Below, piece after piece: positions 1-10,339 of a stretch of DNA of 64,000 nucleotides. The number at the start of each line of letters is the position of its first letter. The first letter of the stretch is position 1. The DNA is taken from the NCBI GenBank assembly GCA_964016885.1, contig OZ024742.1, forward strand, positions 114,277,939 to 114,341,938. Direction: 5' to 3'. The notes under the pieces were generated by a model that was given only the letters and a program-made list of their open reading frames with translations, was not told the DNA's origin and made no database searches. The position numbers were made by a program, and so were the translations under genes. The DNA is from Eledone cirrhosa (Eukaryota; Mollusca; Cephalopoda; Octopoda; Eledonidae).

Positions 1-105
1 TAAATATATATCAAATATATAAGAACCGTAGAGAAAATATTTATTAAAATAACAGATTAAATTTTAAGCAAACTTTAATCTGTTATTTTAATAAATATAT
101 ATATA
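1..105. repeat. Foldback repeat F9 (25-bp inverted arms)
   Basis: Positions 37-61 and 74-98 are 25-bp inverted arms around a 12-nt spacer (arm core AAAATAACAGATTAAA). The left flank, read on the other strand, matches 11,310-11,380, and a shorter copy occurs at 30,125-30,165. The right side runs into (TA)n. It is probably the terminal part of a Penelope-like or related element; the family was not identified further. Confidence 0.6.
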
Positions 106-108
106 TAT

Positions 109-448
109 ATATATTGTTATACTTTGGGAGGGTCATGTTGCCAATAAGAAACACACGCACCAGCTGCCATCACTTCAATTTATTATATATTTATAAATTT
201 ACAAATTTACAAATTTATAAATTTCTGGTTGGTTGGTTGGTTCCACAACCAGATAGTTGTTTATATATAGTCATAATCCTTTCGTCACACACTCTGTGAC
301 CTCTTCAGTGACTGGGGATTCCTTTCTTTGTTTCTGTGCCTTTCCTTTCTTCTGTCCTACGCCATTTTCTTTCTCTGTGTGTGTTGTGTGCGCAGTTTGC
401 GCATGCGCCACATCCGGGTGTCTGTGTGTGTTTATGTTCATTTATCTA
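109..448 (-). repeat. F1 element, inverted left arm
   Basis: About 335 bp that recur as the reverse complement at 1,069-1,395 and again at 17,530-17,870. The outer end reads GTTATACTTTGGGAGGGTC next to (TA)n. Together with the right arm it brackets a PLE GIY-YIG fragment, which resembles the inverted terminal repeats seen in some Penelope elements. Read on the minus strand it carries a hammerhead core. Confidence 0.8.
269..313 (-). ncRNA. Hammerhead ribozyme, F1 copy 1
   Basis: Minus strand, 5' to 3': stem I AGTCA (313-309), core CTGAAGA (a valid CUGANGA), stem II GTCACA/TGTGAC with an extra G before it, GAAA (283-280), a 4-nt stem III region, then U16.1-H17 = TA and closing stem I TGACT. 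Predicted cleavage lies after position 274. Stem III is only one or two pairs, as reported for many PLE hammerheads. The unpaired G at stem II is a departure from the ideal model. Confidence 0.65.
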
Positions 449-453
449 TGAAC

Positions 454-990
454 ATGTTCATCGATACAACCCCTAGAGGCGAACTAGCCTACAAATTTAG
501 AAGGGCCCTAAATAAACATAAACTCAATATTAAGATAGTAGAAAGACCAGGTACCTCCGTAAAAACACTTATTAGCAATACATACCCGTTTCAAAGACCC
601 TCATGTATAGATAAGATATGTATAACCTGTAAAATAAGCCCCCATATTAACTGTAAAACTAGAAATGTAGTGTATAGCATAAGATGTACTGAAGGACTAT
701 GTAGAAACAAAAATATAGTGTACATAGGTGAGACACCTCGTAGTATAGGGGAACGGATAAATGAACACTGGCGATACCTTCAAGATAATAAATAATCATC
801 TGTACTCTACCAACAAGCTTAGATAGAAGACAAGGGTAAATTAGAGAACATAGAAATAAAAATAGAATCTTCACACAGAAAAGATGCAATGTAAAGACAA
901 ATTACAGAGGCAATAAACATAAAAGAATCACAACCAAAATTAAATAGTAAATATGAGTTAGACAGCAACATCACAATTTACAATTAAGGA
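454..990 (+). pseudogene. Penelope-like element, GIY-YIG C-terminal fragment
   Basis: An open stretch at 454-795 encodes the end of a Penelope-like retroelement protein. It shows a Cys motif (CITCKISPHINC) followed by a GIY-YIG nuclease core, NVVYSIRC then IVYIGETPRSIGERINEHW, so the paired tyrosines, the glycine and the catalytic-type arginine are present. Beyond the stop at 793-795 homology continues in shifted frames to about 990 (KGKLENIEIKIES, ITEAINIKE), giving the conserved Glu and the Asn end of the domain. The reverse transcriptase part is missing. The fragment lies between the two inverted F1 arms, and a hammerhead core lies about 200 bp downstream on the same strand. Broken and not functional. 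Confidence 0.85.
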
Positions 991-1068
991 CAAAATGAAA
1001 ACACACACACATAGAACAAATAACCAACCAATAACATGTAAATAAATAAATAAATAAACAAATAGATA

Positions 1069-1596
<528 letters not shown>

Positions 1597-1681
1597 GTAG
1601 GTCCCGGGTTGAGTCGGGGATAACTAGAGTAATTAAGGTACTCAATACATGACAGAGTAAATTGTTTTATTTTATAGAAGG

Positions 1682-1732
1682 AGCTTCTACAGGACTAGTA
1701 TTGCTTCATTCAGATGAAATCTTCAGGAAGCT
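1682..1732 (-). ncRNA. Hammerhead-like ribozyme, F12 copy 1
   Basis: Minus strand: stem I AGCTTC (1732-1727), core CTGAAGA, stem II TTCA/TGAA with an outer T-T mismatch, GAAG where GAAA is expected, stem III G-C/A-T type pairing closed by CTGT, H17 = A (1688), closing stem I GAAGCT (1687-1682), six perfect pairs. The A-to-G change at the last core position probably reduces activity. The partner copy at 2,191 keeps GAAA but has lost its closing strand. Confidence 0.5.
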
Positions 1733-1736
1733 GATT

Positions 1737-1792
1737 GGTCAAGTTAACATACAAGCCACAGGTGGGAGAGTGGCTTGTATGTTAACTTGACC
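1737..1792. repeat. Perfect 23-bp inverted repeat
   Basis: Arms 1,737-1,759 and 1,770-1,792 are exact reverse complements with a 10-nt spacer, forming a strong hairpin within F12. No protein or tRNA feature explains it. Confidence 0.8.
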
Positions 1793-2190
1793 ACTCACCC
1801 CAGTCTGTGCCATGATTCGGTCTTGTTAAATGTTTAATTTCTATTACCAACCCACCTAAAAAATTTCCCTACTATATATCTGTTGAATTACTATTCTTGG
1901 GGTTTTTATTTATTTATTTATTTATTTTTTTTTTTATTTATTTATATATTTTTTTTTTATTTGTTTTGTTTATTTATTTATTCATTTATCTATTTATTCA
2001 TTTATTTACTTATTTATTTATTTCAAAAAAGCACTCTGGCTAATTGACCACTCCCCCCCAAAAAACGGCCTGTGCCATGAAGTGGTCCTGTGTATCTAAG
2101 TACCATCCCACCCCAAAAAATCCCCCCCATCCACCACCCCTCCCTTACCACTACCTAAATGTATAAATGCCAGAACTTAATATGATACCC

Positions 2191-2220
2191 AGCTTCCTGA
2201 AGATTTCATCTGAATGAAAC
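2191..2220 (+). ncRNA. Truncated hammerhead core, F12 copy 2
   Basis: AGCTTC, CTGAAGA (2197-2203), stem II TTCA/TGAA, GAAA (2216-2219). The 3' part that would close stems III and I is deleted relative to 1,682-1,732, so this copy cannot fold alone. Confidence 0.5.
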
Positions 2221-2257
2221 AGTACTAGTCTTATGAAATAAAAAAATAAAAAAATAA

Positions 2258-2293
2258 AAAAAATATATATATATATATATAAATATATACATA

Positions 2294-2324
<31 letters not shown>

Positions 2325-2380
2325 GTAAGTATGTATGTATACGTTCATACATATATGTATACAGACGTACAGTAGCATGC

Positions 2381-2419
<39 letters not shown>

Positions 2420-2456
2420 CATATACACATATGCATACAGGTACACATACACATAT
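2258..2456. repeat. Interrupted (TA)n / (CATA)n
   Basis: Low-complexity TA, TATG and CATA repeats leading into the F2 cluster. Confidence 0.85.
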
Positions 2457-2591
2457 GCACGCATCAGTTTAGCCGACGTTTATTATAACGCCTGCTTTGT
2501 TCGTTTGTTTGTCAACAAATCGAACAGCCTGAATTTATGCCATACGGTGTTAAGGCAACCACGTCACCTTTTTGTTCAACACTGACACAGG

Positions 2592-2636
2592 AACGATGTA
2601 CTAGTTTCAAGCTTGTTAGCTATCATCAGCACCGTT
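2592..2636 (-). ncRNA. Hammerhead ribozyme, F2 copy 1
   Basis: Type I layout on the minus strand: stem I AACGGTG (2636-2630), core CTGATGA (2629-2623), stem II AGCT/AGCT inside an outer T-T pair (2622-2609), GAAA (2608-2605), stem III ACTAGT (palindromic), H17 = A (2599), closing stem I CATCGTT (2598-2592), seven pairs with one G-U. Identical in sequence to the copy at 3,342-3,386. The loopless palindromic stem III suggests cleavage as a dimer, as proposed for PLE and retrozyme hammerheads. Confidence 0.85.
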
Positions 2637-2870
2637 TACCCATCTGCCAGATAGTTGAACGTTCCAAAGTATATACTTTCCTTATGAAAATTAACGGCTG
2701 AGCAGCTTAATTTGCATATTGAGTGAGTTAAATCGGTCAGGCATACCGAAAACGATAAGTTGAAAAAAATGAAAACGAAATTTCATTTCTCACTCTTAGT
2801 ATGGCACTTACTTAAATGTAAGTATGTATGTATACGTTCATACATATATGTATACAGACGTACAGTAGCA

Positions 2871-2910
<40 letters not shown>

Positions 2911-3072
2911 CATATACACATATGCATACGTGGTTGCCTTAACACCGTATGGCATACATTCAGGCTGTTCGATTTGTTGACAAACAAACGAACAAAGCAG
3001 GCGTTATAATAAACGTCTGCTAAACTGATGCGTGCATATGTGTATGTGTACCTGTATGCATATGTGTATATG

Positions 3073-3108
<36 letters not shown>

Positions 3109-3341
3109 TGCTACTGTACGTCTGTATACATATATGTATGAACGTATACATACATACTTACATTTAAGTAAGTGCCATACTAGGAGTGAGAAATGAAATT
3201 TCGTTTTCATTTTTTCAACTTATCGTTTTCGGTATGCCTGACCGATTTAACTCACTCAATATGCAAATTAGGCTGCTCAGCCGTTAATTTTCATAAGGAA
3301 AGTATATACTTTCGAACGTTCAACTATCTGGCAGATGGGTA

Positions 3342-3386
3342 AACGGTGCTGATGATAGCTAACAAGCTTGAAACTAGTACATCGTT
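3342..3386 (+). ncRNA. Hammerhead ribozyme, F2 copy 2
   Basis: Stem I AACGGTG (3342-3348), CTGATGA (3349-3355), stem II 3356-3369, GAAA (3370-3373), CTAG, U16.1 at 3378, H17 at 3379, closing stem I CATCGTT (3380-3386). All invariant core positions are present. Predicted cleavage is between 3,379 and 3,380. Confidence 0.85.
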
Positions 3387-3698
3387 CCTGTGTCAGTGTT
3401 GAACAAAAAGGTGACGTGGTTGCCTTAACACCGTATGGCATAAATTCAGGCTGTTCGATTTGTTGACAAACAAACGAACAAAGCAGGCGTTATAATAAAC
3501 GTCGGCTAAACTGATGCGTGCATATGTGTATGTATACCTGTATGCATATGTGTATATGTATGTATATATATATATATATATATATATGCATGCTACTGTA
3601 CGTCTGTATACATATATGTATGAACGTATACATACATACTTACATTTAAGTAAGTGCCATACTAAGAGTGAGAAATGAAATTCCGTTTTCATTTTTTT

Positions 3699-3701
<3 letters not shown>

Positions 3702-3776
<75 letters not shown>

Positions 3777-3778
3777 AC

Positions 3779-3806
<28 letters not shown>
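3702..3806. repeat. (TA)n microsatellite
   Basis: About 100 bp of TA repeats at the right border of the F2 cluster. Confidence 0.95.
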
Positions 3807-3812
<6 letters not shown>

Positions 3813-3829
3813 AGGGTCATAAAATTAAA

Positions 3830-6800
3830 CTACCAATGTGTGAAACGAAATTTAAGTTTATTTGGTATCGTGCATAATTACAAATAGGAATAGTCAAATT
3901 TATATAATAATTTTGAAATCTTATCTTACCCATATAAAAACATGGTCCACTTTACTTGGTGTACTTAATCTGGGCAAGAATCATTTTTCAAAAACATGAT
4001 GCTCTGAATGTTTCAGAGCCAATAACTTTATGCAGTTTGTTATTCTTAATTTATTGTTTTCTTCTTTATACTCTTAATTTGTTGTCGTATATACAAATTG
4101 GTAGAATTCCAAAATATATTTGGAAGTGAAACTGTATTTAATTAAATTAACTGAAGAATATTTTCATACCATAAGAATAAGAATGTTACTCAATGATTAT
4201 ACATGTTGGTATCTTCAGGTATACCTGGCAATACCATTGCATATTACCTTTTTTTATATTCTACTGTGAGGCAACAATTAACTGTAACTTCCCGAAATTT
4301 AAAGAATCAATGAGCAAAAGACTAGATAAGTAGTCTAAATCATGCACTGGTTCATACCAAAGAAGAAACATACTGTTTGACTACATCTTCAGCTTGTTGA
4401 TCAATAACTATATTTATTCATGGCATTCATCTGCATATTATCGTGCAATATTGCTATTGTTGTTGGGATGTGTCTATGTAGTTGGTTTTCTGTCCTATCA
4501 TTGGAGAGAAGTATTGTAACAAGGTATTCATTGTTATGTTACTAAAACCAGCCCTTCAGATGTTGTAAGCTAGCTGTACAACGTTCCAGATTATAAGCAA
4601 TTTATTGTGCAAAATAATTAATAGTTACCATATAGTGTCGAAATTGCCCACCACTTCAATTGGTCAGAATCAGCATGGTATCTGAATAGAGAGGGCAATG
4701 AACGAAATCAATAATTTCAAGCAAGTCATTTAAAATGATACCCGAACAATTCTGCCAACTATATTAGATAAAATGTCTCTTGGATTTGGAGTACGTGCAT
4801 GTTCGTTGCTAGTTCAAATACACGAATAATTTACCTTGCCCTTGCTTCTGTGTACGTCGATTAATTAAGCACTAAAGGATATTATAAGTTGTAGAATCAG
4901 GAGAGTTATATATATACTTGATGTCAGTACAACTGCGTCGTGATAATTCACAAAGTGAAACAGCTAATATTGAGAATAATAACATTCACCAAGTTAAAAA
5001 TAAAATCAGAAAAGAATGAGAGAAGAGAAATTGACATATAGATCGTTAGAGAGGGTGAGGTTGTGAACAATAGGTAAGATATAGGGAGAGCATGTGACGC
5101 CCAAACTTATTCGCAGTCCAGTGAGTTTGTATAATTAAACTAATAAAACAAAATTATCTTCTTGTCCGAGGGAATGAAACAAAGAGCCAATTATATTGAA
5201 CGAGTTAGGAATAAAGAGCATAATTTGAAAGTCTCTTTAAATATAAATGTAATTTTTTGACGTAAAACAATATGTAATCTAACAACATATCCCCCCCACC
5301 CGCCCCATTGTTACGGGATACGATTTAAATTACTTAAGTACTTGATTAGTACTTGCGTGCGAAAACTTAGGCTTTTTGCGGAGAGATGACTCTTCATTGA
5401 AAGTCATTCGAAGTGAAAATAAAAGGCAAAACCTATTTAGAGTTTCCGCCGATATATGCAGATAGAAGAAGGCATAACATAACTGATTGAATTAAAAGTG
5501 CATGTGGGCATTACTCATGTAAACATATATTAGAAGATGAATCAATAAACATGGTTTCACTTTAATATTTGGTCTGACAGTCTACCAATTCAGGAATTGG
5601 AACAAAAAGCTTAGTAGGGAAACATGACAAAAAGAAAATAATCAAAATATCTACGAAAACCTTGACATTATTTTTTTTTTAATGGCACTAGCTACTCCTT
5701 GTTGGTATAACAAAGCAATGATCAGGGTGATGTTTTTACAACTTGATAATGTTTGTGATATTCATTTCGAAATTGGATTGTGTGGAAACAAAATAGTAAG
5801 TAATGCATATTTTGCTTTACTGAGTACTGCTAATTTCTTTTAACCATTCCATTTTCCCCTAATTGTATGTACACAGTATTAAGATAAACAAACAACAAAT
5901 CAATAAAGTTAACTCTACGCCTTTTAAATAACCGGCCATATTTCCTCTTAAATTGAGTCTCACATATTTTATGAATCAAATATCCCTTCAGAACAAAAAT
6001 AAGACTATGACTGGAGATCTAAATAATTTACGTCACTTTTTTCAAATAGTTTAAAAGTAATCTTAAAAAGTCAATAAACACGATTTTGCTTTTGGCTGAA
6101 TACATTTTGCTCATAATAGCAGAGAATACAGCATCGAATTCAGGATTCTGAATAATACAATAGTTCAATATTGCTCGTACAATCTTAACAGAAATTGTGT
6201 ACTATTACCGATATACTAATTATACAACATCTTTAAAAAACACCTTCGCCAAGTTACACATAATTACAGAAGAGAAGTTAATTTGCATTCAATATATACA
6301 GAAAGTTTTGCAAGCTCCAGATGAGATAATGGGACTAGACAGAGTTTCAAGCGCCCGGATGAAATCACATTATTCTCCCAAAGACCAAACAATGTTTAGC
6401 GCGCTGCAGTGGTGAATATAATTGTCTAATCCTTTCAGATATTATTCTTCACATAAACTGATGTTTTGAAACATATTTTCTGGCGGAATTTGGAACGTTA
6501 CATTGGTTTGTCCAGCTAAACGATTACAAAAATGTGCATAATATTCAACAATAGTTGGAAATAACCTTCAGATATCCGCATGAAGAAAATCACAAATTCA
6601 TATTGTTAAAATACGGATTAAGCTTAAGAAACAACAAAGAGATCAATACCACCCATCAATTGCAAGCGAGCGACAAACGCAATACTAACAGTAACAGCAG
6701 GCAAGAGGATTATGTTATGCTATATTCACATTGACATTGTCGAATCCGTCCAATTTTGTGAAGAAAAGAATGAGTTATCGATGGAAAGTGATTTATAGAT

Positions 6801-6950
6801 GGGATATTATGTAATTCCAACGAGATTTCCTTTTCACAACTAACATGGCAAAAAATATGCCGACCCGCCTGGAAATTGGTGGTCCAAATACGAAAATAGA
6901 AACCACGTGGACATACACGAAAGACATCACCTACAGATTATTTCTTCTAA
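3830..6950. other. AT-rich DNA without recognised genes
   Basis: No reading frame here has family-like sequence. I saw no SINE, LINE or PLE remnant and no long inverted repeat. This is the longest ordinary stretch in the first third of the window. A short frame at 6,197-6,415 is not recognisable. Confidence 0.6.
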
Positions 6951-6956
6951 TGGTAA

Positions 6957-7053
6957 AAAGAATAGTGCTAGAAATGTATACAAAACTGTCTCTCTGACAC
7001 ACTGTATGTGTGTCAGAGAGACAGTTTTGTATACATTTCTAGCACTATTCTTT
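6957..7053. repeat. Perfect 46-bp palindrome
   Basis: Arms 6,957-7,002 and 7,008-7,053 are exact reverse complements separated by 5 nt. The right arm joins directly to an F2 terminal fragment. Confidence 0.9.
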
Positions 7054-7055
7054 AT

Positions 7056-7111
7056 ATTTAAGTAACAGCCGTACTAAAAGTGGGAAATGAAGTTTCGTTT
7101 CATTTCCTTCC

Positions 7112-7115
<4 letters not shown>
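7056..7115. repeat. F2 terminal fragment
   Basis: TTAAGTAACAGCCGTACTAA followed by the GAAATGAAGTTTCGTTTCATTTC hairpin region matches the F2 units at 24,640 and 29,330. The hammerhead part is absent. Confidence 0.7.

Positions 7116-7116
<1 letters not shown>

Positions 7117-7171
<55 letters not shown>
7117..7171. repeat. (TA)n microsatellite
   Basis: TA dinucleotide tract adjoining an F2 fragment. Confidence 0.95.
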
Positions 7172-7174
<3 letters not shown>

Positions 7175-7212
7175 TGAAGTAATTACAAAGCAGGGGCATT
7201 GGGAGAAAGTTA

Positions 7213-7350
7213 GTGTGTATATATATGTGTGTGTGGGTGTGTAGGTGTGGGTGTGTTTGTGTGTGTGTATGTGTGTGTGTGCGTGTGTGTGTACGTGTGT
7301 GTGTATTATATATTATGTATATATACACATGTGTGTGTGTATATATATAT
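7213..7350. repeat. (TG)n with (TA)n microsatellite
   Basis: GTGTGT tract interrupted by GGGTGT and TA blocks. Cys/Val-rich frames here are translated repeat. Confidence 0.9.
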
Positions 7351-7805
7351 TTTTCCTACATTGATACACAGCCACAAACGCACGAACACAAGCACACACA
7401 AACAAACGCTCATATACTTCCATACACATATATTAAAAATGTATATCCTAGAAAACACTGAATCAAATATTTCCAATAAATCACTTTAAATTCCAATATA
7501 AACCTTCGTAAAACTATGGTCGAAATCATAGTAAAGGTATATCATTTGGTGTTAAATCAGTTTAACAACGCTACATTTGTACAGAATGATGTTTAAAATT
7601 ATGTTTTATGCTTGGGTAATGATTTATTATCATATATGTTTTAATGTTAATAAATTCATACATGAAATTGAAAGGAAAATAAATCATGAAAGAATGAAAT
7701 ACAAAACCATTTCTATCATATATTTCAGATAATATAGCAAAGACATTGGTTACTTGAGTGATATAAGGATGATCTACTCAAGTACATAATTTGTCATAAA
7801 TTTGC
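7351..7805. other. No recognised feature
   Basis: AT-rich unique-looking sequence without recognisable coding or repeat motifs. Confidence 0.5.
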
Positions 7806-7811
7806 TGTGTT

Positions 7812-7828
7812 TCTCTCTCCCTCCATCC

Positions 7829-7859
<31 letters not shown>

Positions 7860-7883
7860 TCGCTCTCTCTCTCTATATATATA

Positions 7884-7934
<51 letters not shown>
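7812..7934. repeat. (CT)n followed by (TA)n
   Basis: CTCTCT tract (7,812-7,875) running into TA repeats (to 7,934). Confidence 0.95.
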
Positions 7935-7938
<4 letters not shown>

Positions 7939-8620
7939 ACAGGAGGCTGGACTGGTTTTAATCCTTGAAAGGTTTATTATACTATGATCATTTCAATGAC
8001 CGAGTTCCATATGCATCCGGTGATATCAACAGCTATTGGAATATAACAAAGGAATATGTAAAATACCATGGGTCCGAAAAATCAGAGACAGAGACAAAGA
8101 GGACGACTGACCAACTAGCTGCCTTCACCGCGCCAGTCGCCATCAAAATGATGGCAACTGAATCTACTAATGACCATCTGGTGAGGGGCGAACGCTTATG
8201 ATGCACTACCATCTCTCCGCCAAAGAGAAAGGGGAAGAAAGAAAGGAAGAAATAAGAAAAAAGGAAGAAAGAAGTCAGCGTAAGGGTCACACTACATTCA
8301 TGCTAGAAAATGACGCGAAAAATGCTCCTCCAAAGATTCTATATTTAACAATGGCATATATAATGGGTGTCTGTATGGTCTAATGTGTGAACCGAACATT
8401 GGAACGTTAAACTTATGTTACGACTTATAGGATGAAATTAAATTAAATTTAAAAAAATATCAAATTGCAAAATGATAAATTGAAAAATAAATTATTAGAA
8501 AATTAAAGGTTAAGGTAGCGAGATTTATTTAATGAACTTACAGACAAAGTCTTATATGAAAACATTAATCTCGATAAGATATCAGGATGGGATATATAGT
8601 AAGATTTCGATTGTGAATCC
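7935..8620. other. No recognised gene
   Basis: A 78-codon frame (7,965-8,201) and a 61-codon frame (8,198-8,383) are present but show no family motif. Purine-rich GAAAGG sequence explains the Lys/Glu-rich second frame. Confidence 0.4.
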
Positions 8621-8774
8621 AGCCAGCACCCCCCGAACCATGAGTCAGCCAGTTAAATTAATTTTTCCGAGCACTCAAGGAAGGCTGAATTTTCCGAGTG
8701 CTCTCCACAATATTACACCAAGATTAACCATACGGAATGACAAATTATATCCAGTGGTGAACCGACAAACCTAA

Positions 8775-8776
<2 letters not shown>
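8621..8776. repeat. F11 repeat end
   Basis: GAGTGCTCTCCACAATATTA through CCAGTGGTGAACC resembles 33,612-33,670 (GAGTACTCTCCATATTATTA, CCAGTGGTGAACC). Both copies stop at a (TA)n tract. Identity of the element is unknown. Confidence 0.5.
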
Positions 8777-8777
<1 letters not shown>

Positions 8778-8817
<40 letters not shown>

Positions 8818-8877
8818 ATATACATAATATGTATCTGTATATATATATATATATGTTTGTATGCAAGTATGTGTGTG

Positions 8878-8930
<53 letters not shown>
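8778..8930. repeat. (TA)n microsatellite, interrupted
   Basis: TA repeats with short TATG and GTATGT interruptions between F11 and the F3 palindrome. Confidence 0.9.
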
Positions 8931-8972
8931 CAATATTAAATAAATGGAAAACTATATTTATAAAACCATATT

Positions 8973-9038
8973 TATTTCATTATATATATTTCGGGGATAT
9001 CATATTAACAATATGCTATGCCTTCATCAGACAAAATA
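8973..9038 (-). ncRNA. Hammerhead ribozyme, F3 left arm
   Basis: Exact mirror of 9,207-9,272. Core CTGATGA on the minus strand at 9,030-9,024, GAAA at 8,992-8,989, and the same stems. Confidence 0.75.
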
Positions 9039-9206
9039 CAATATAAACAGTTTTATAGATAAATAGATTCGACATACCGTAATAAACACCGACTTCATTT
9101 GAAGAGGTTTACGCTAGCAGTTTACTGCTAGCGTAAACCTCTTCAAATGAAGTCGGTGTTTATTACGGTATGTCGAATCTATTTATCTATAAAACTGTTT
9201 ATATTG

Positions 9207-9272
9207 TATTTTGTCTGATGAAGGCATAGCATATTGTTAATATGATATCCCCGAAATATATATAATGAAATA
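9207..9272 (+). ncRNA. Hammerhead ribozyme, F3 right arm
   Basis: Stem I TATTTTGT (9207-9214) pairs with ATGAAATA (9265-9272), eight pairs including two G-U. Core CTGATGA (9215-9221). Stem II (9222-9252) has an outer GG/CC clamp after an A-C mismatch and an inner CATATT/AATATG hairpin. GAAA (9253-9256). Stem III is the AU-rich 9,257-9,262. U16.1 = 9263, H17 = A 9264. The long AU stem II resembles F4. Confidence 0.75.
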
Positions 9273-9400
9273 AATATGGTTTTATAAATATAGTTTTCCA
9301 TTTATTTAATATTGTAAATATACTCCAAATATTTGTCGAGTGCTTTTATATCAGTTATAAATATTTACTAGTTGTAACCCAACAATTTTAAATATAACTT

Positions 9401-9403
<3 letters not shown>

Positions 9404-9452
<49 letters not shown>

Positions 9453-9457
9453 TATAT
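9404..9457. repeat. (TA)n microsatellite
   Basis: TA tract between F3 and an F10 terminal repeat. Confidence 0.95.
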
Positions 9458-9633
9458 AGGACCCCGACGACTGAGCTCAAGCCGTTTCGACGGCTAATTC
9501 TGGACTAATTTAGTCTAGAATTACCCGTGGGGGTCCTACTCGTTCCTATTACCTACTCTACTACTCTACTACTCTAAGTATTGAGTACTTTGGTGCGTTA
9601 TGGTCCACCTAGTTGCTTACCACATTTCCTTCG

Positions 9634-9634
<1 letters not shown>
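9458..9634 (-). repeat. F10 terminal repeat with hammerhead remnant
   Basis: Minus strand keeps stem I GGACCCC/GGGGTCC, GAAAC, a 6-bp stem III (ACGGCT/AGTCGT) and a GTC cleavage triplet at 9,461-9,536. The CUGANGA core is replaced by CACGGGTAA-type sequence that extends the hairpin. The outer end (GGTGCGTTATGGTCCACC) is inverted at 15,310-15,345. It lies just upstream of a PLE fragment. Confidence 0.55.

Positions 9635-9678
<44 letters not shown>
9635..9678. repeat. (TA)n microsatellite
   Basis: TA tract that truncates the following PLE fragment at its 5' end. Confidence 0.95.
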
Positions 9679-9681
<3 letters not shown>

Positions 9682-9689
9682 TAAAATAT

Positions 9690-10339
9690 ATGGAGGTGGC
9701 CACACCATTAGCTAAGATCTTCCTTTCCCTTATTACGAAGCATTTTCCCCCTACACATAAATATAGTAAAATGTTTAATAGAAATACTATTAAAATGTCT
9801 TACTCCACGGCTCCTAACCTTGCACATAACATCACAGCTTCAAATTTAGCTAAACTACCTAGCCGTAGGAACACGTGCAACCCTGTATTTAGTACTAACT
9901 GTAATTGTAGGAATCGGGTTGATTGCCCCCTATCCGGGAAATGCCTCTCTAGTAACATTGTCTACAAATGTAAGGTTGAAACACCCACGTCCCGTAGGGC
10001 CTACATAGGGTTAACTGCCAATAGATTCAAGCAGCGTCTTTACATGCATCCCATTCTTTTCGTTACCCTCTAAGAAGGAATATGACGTCACTTTCAGCTT
10101 ATATCTAGAGTCTAAAAGACAACCACACCCAATATAAGTTACACTGGAAGAACCTAGCTAGGGCTAGATCATATACCGGAAATAAAAGACCATGTGACCT
10201 CTGCGCCGCTGAGGCCCTGGACATACGCTACGCCACAGACCACACCTTAAACAAAAAATCTGAGGCAATTTCGGCTTGTAAACATAAATTGCACAAAACG
10301 TTCCTGTATTACAGCCCCACGTTATACCCTAACGGATAG
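9690..10339 (+). pseudogene. Penelope-like element, C-terminal and GIY-YIG fragment
   Basis: An open stretch to 10,073 encodes the linker after the PLE reverse transcriptase (KHFPPTHKYSKMFNRNTIK, SYSTAPNL), a Cys cluster (CNCRNRVDCPLSGKC) and the GIY-YIG core NIVYKCKVE then AYIGLTANRFKQRLYMH. After a frameshift near 10,050 homology continues to 10,339: YKLHWKNLARARSY, a CDLC zinc-type motif, LNKKSEAISACKHK. The catalytic Tyr, Gly and Arg of GIY-YIG are visible. The reverse transcriptase palm is absent and the 5' end is cut at a (TA)n tract. It shows the same domain order as the fragments at 22.8-23.8 and 35.0-35.3 kb. A dead copy. Confidence 0.88.

Larger units (their letters stand above)
1672..2236. 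repeat. F12 inverted repeat pair
   Basis: The segment 1,675-1,732 (ACTAGTATTGCTTCATTCAG) recurs inverted at 2,187-2,230. Between them is AT-rich DNA with T-rich runs and a perfect 23-bp inverted repeat at 1,737-1,759 and 1,770-1,792. Both ends carry hammerhead-like cores facing outward. Confidence 0.65.
2320..3702. mobile_element. F2 retrozyme-like cluster, head-to-head
   Basis: Forward units at 2,320-2,930 meet reverse-complement units at 2,931-3,700. The unit is about 0.48-0.49 kb: a terminal ATGAAATTTCGTTTCAT-type hairpin, a GTATACAGACGTACAGTAG block, an internal (TA)n, a GTTTGTTTGTCAACAAAT block and a hammerhead. Period measured between repeated GTAAGTATG sites is about 494 bp (2,325 and 2,819), and between CTACTGTA sites about 482 bp (3,111 and 3,593). 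No coding capacity is seen. Small HHR-bearing tandem units without ORFs match the description of animal retrozymes. Related copies lie at 7.06, 16.4, 24.3-25.0 and 28.5-29.8 kb. Confidence 0.7.
8931..9314. mobile_element. F3: 384-bp palindrome with identical arms
   Basis: Arms 8,931-9,120 and 9,125-9,314 (190 bp each) are exact reverse complements by direct comparison, with the 4-nt spacer TTTA. Each arm holds a hammerhead ribozyme, so the two ribozymes point outward from the centre. No ORF. Complete identity implies recent formation, ongoing correction between arms, or an assembly or sequencing artefact. Confidence 0.9.
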
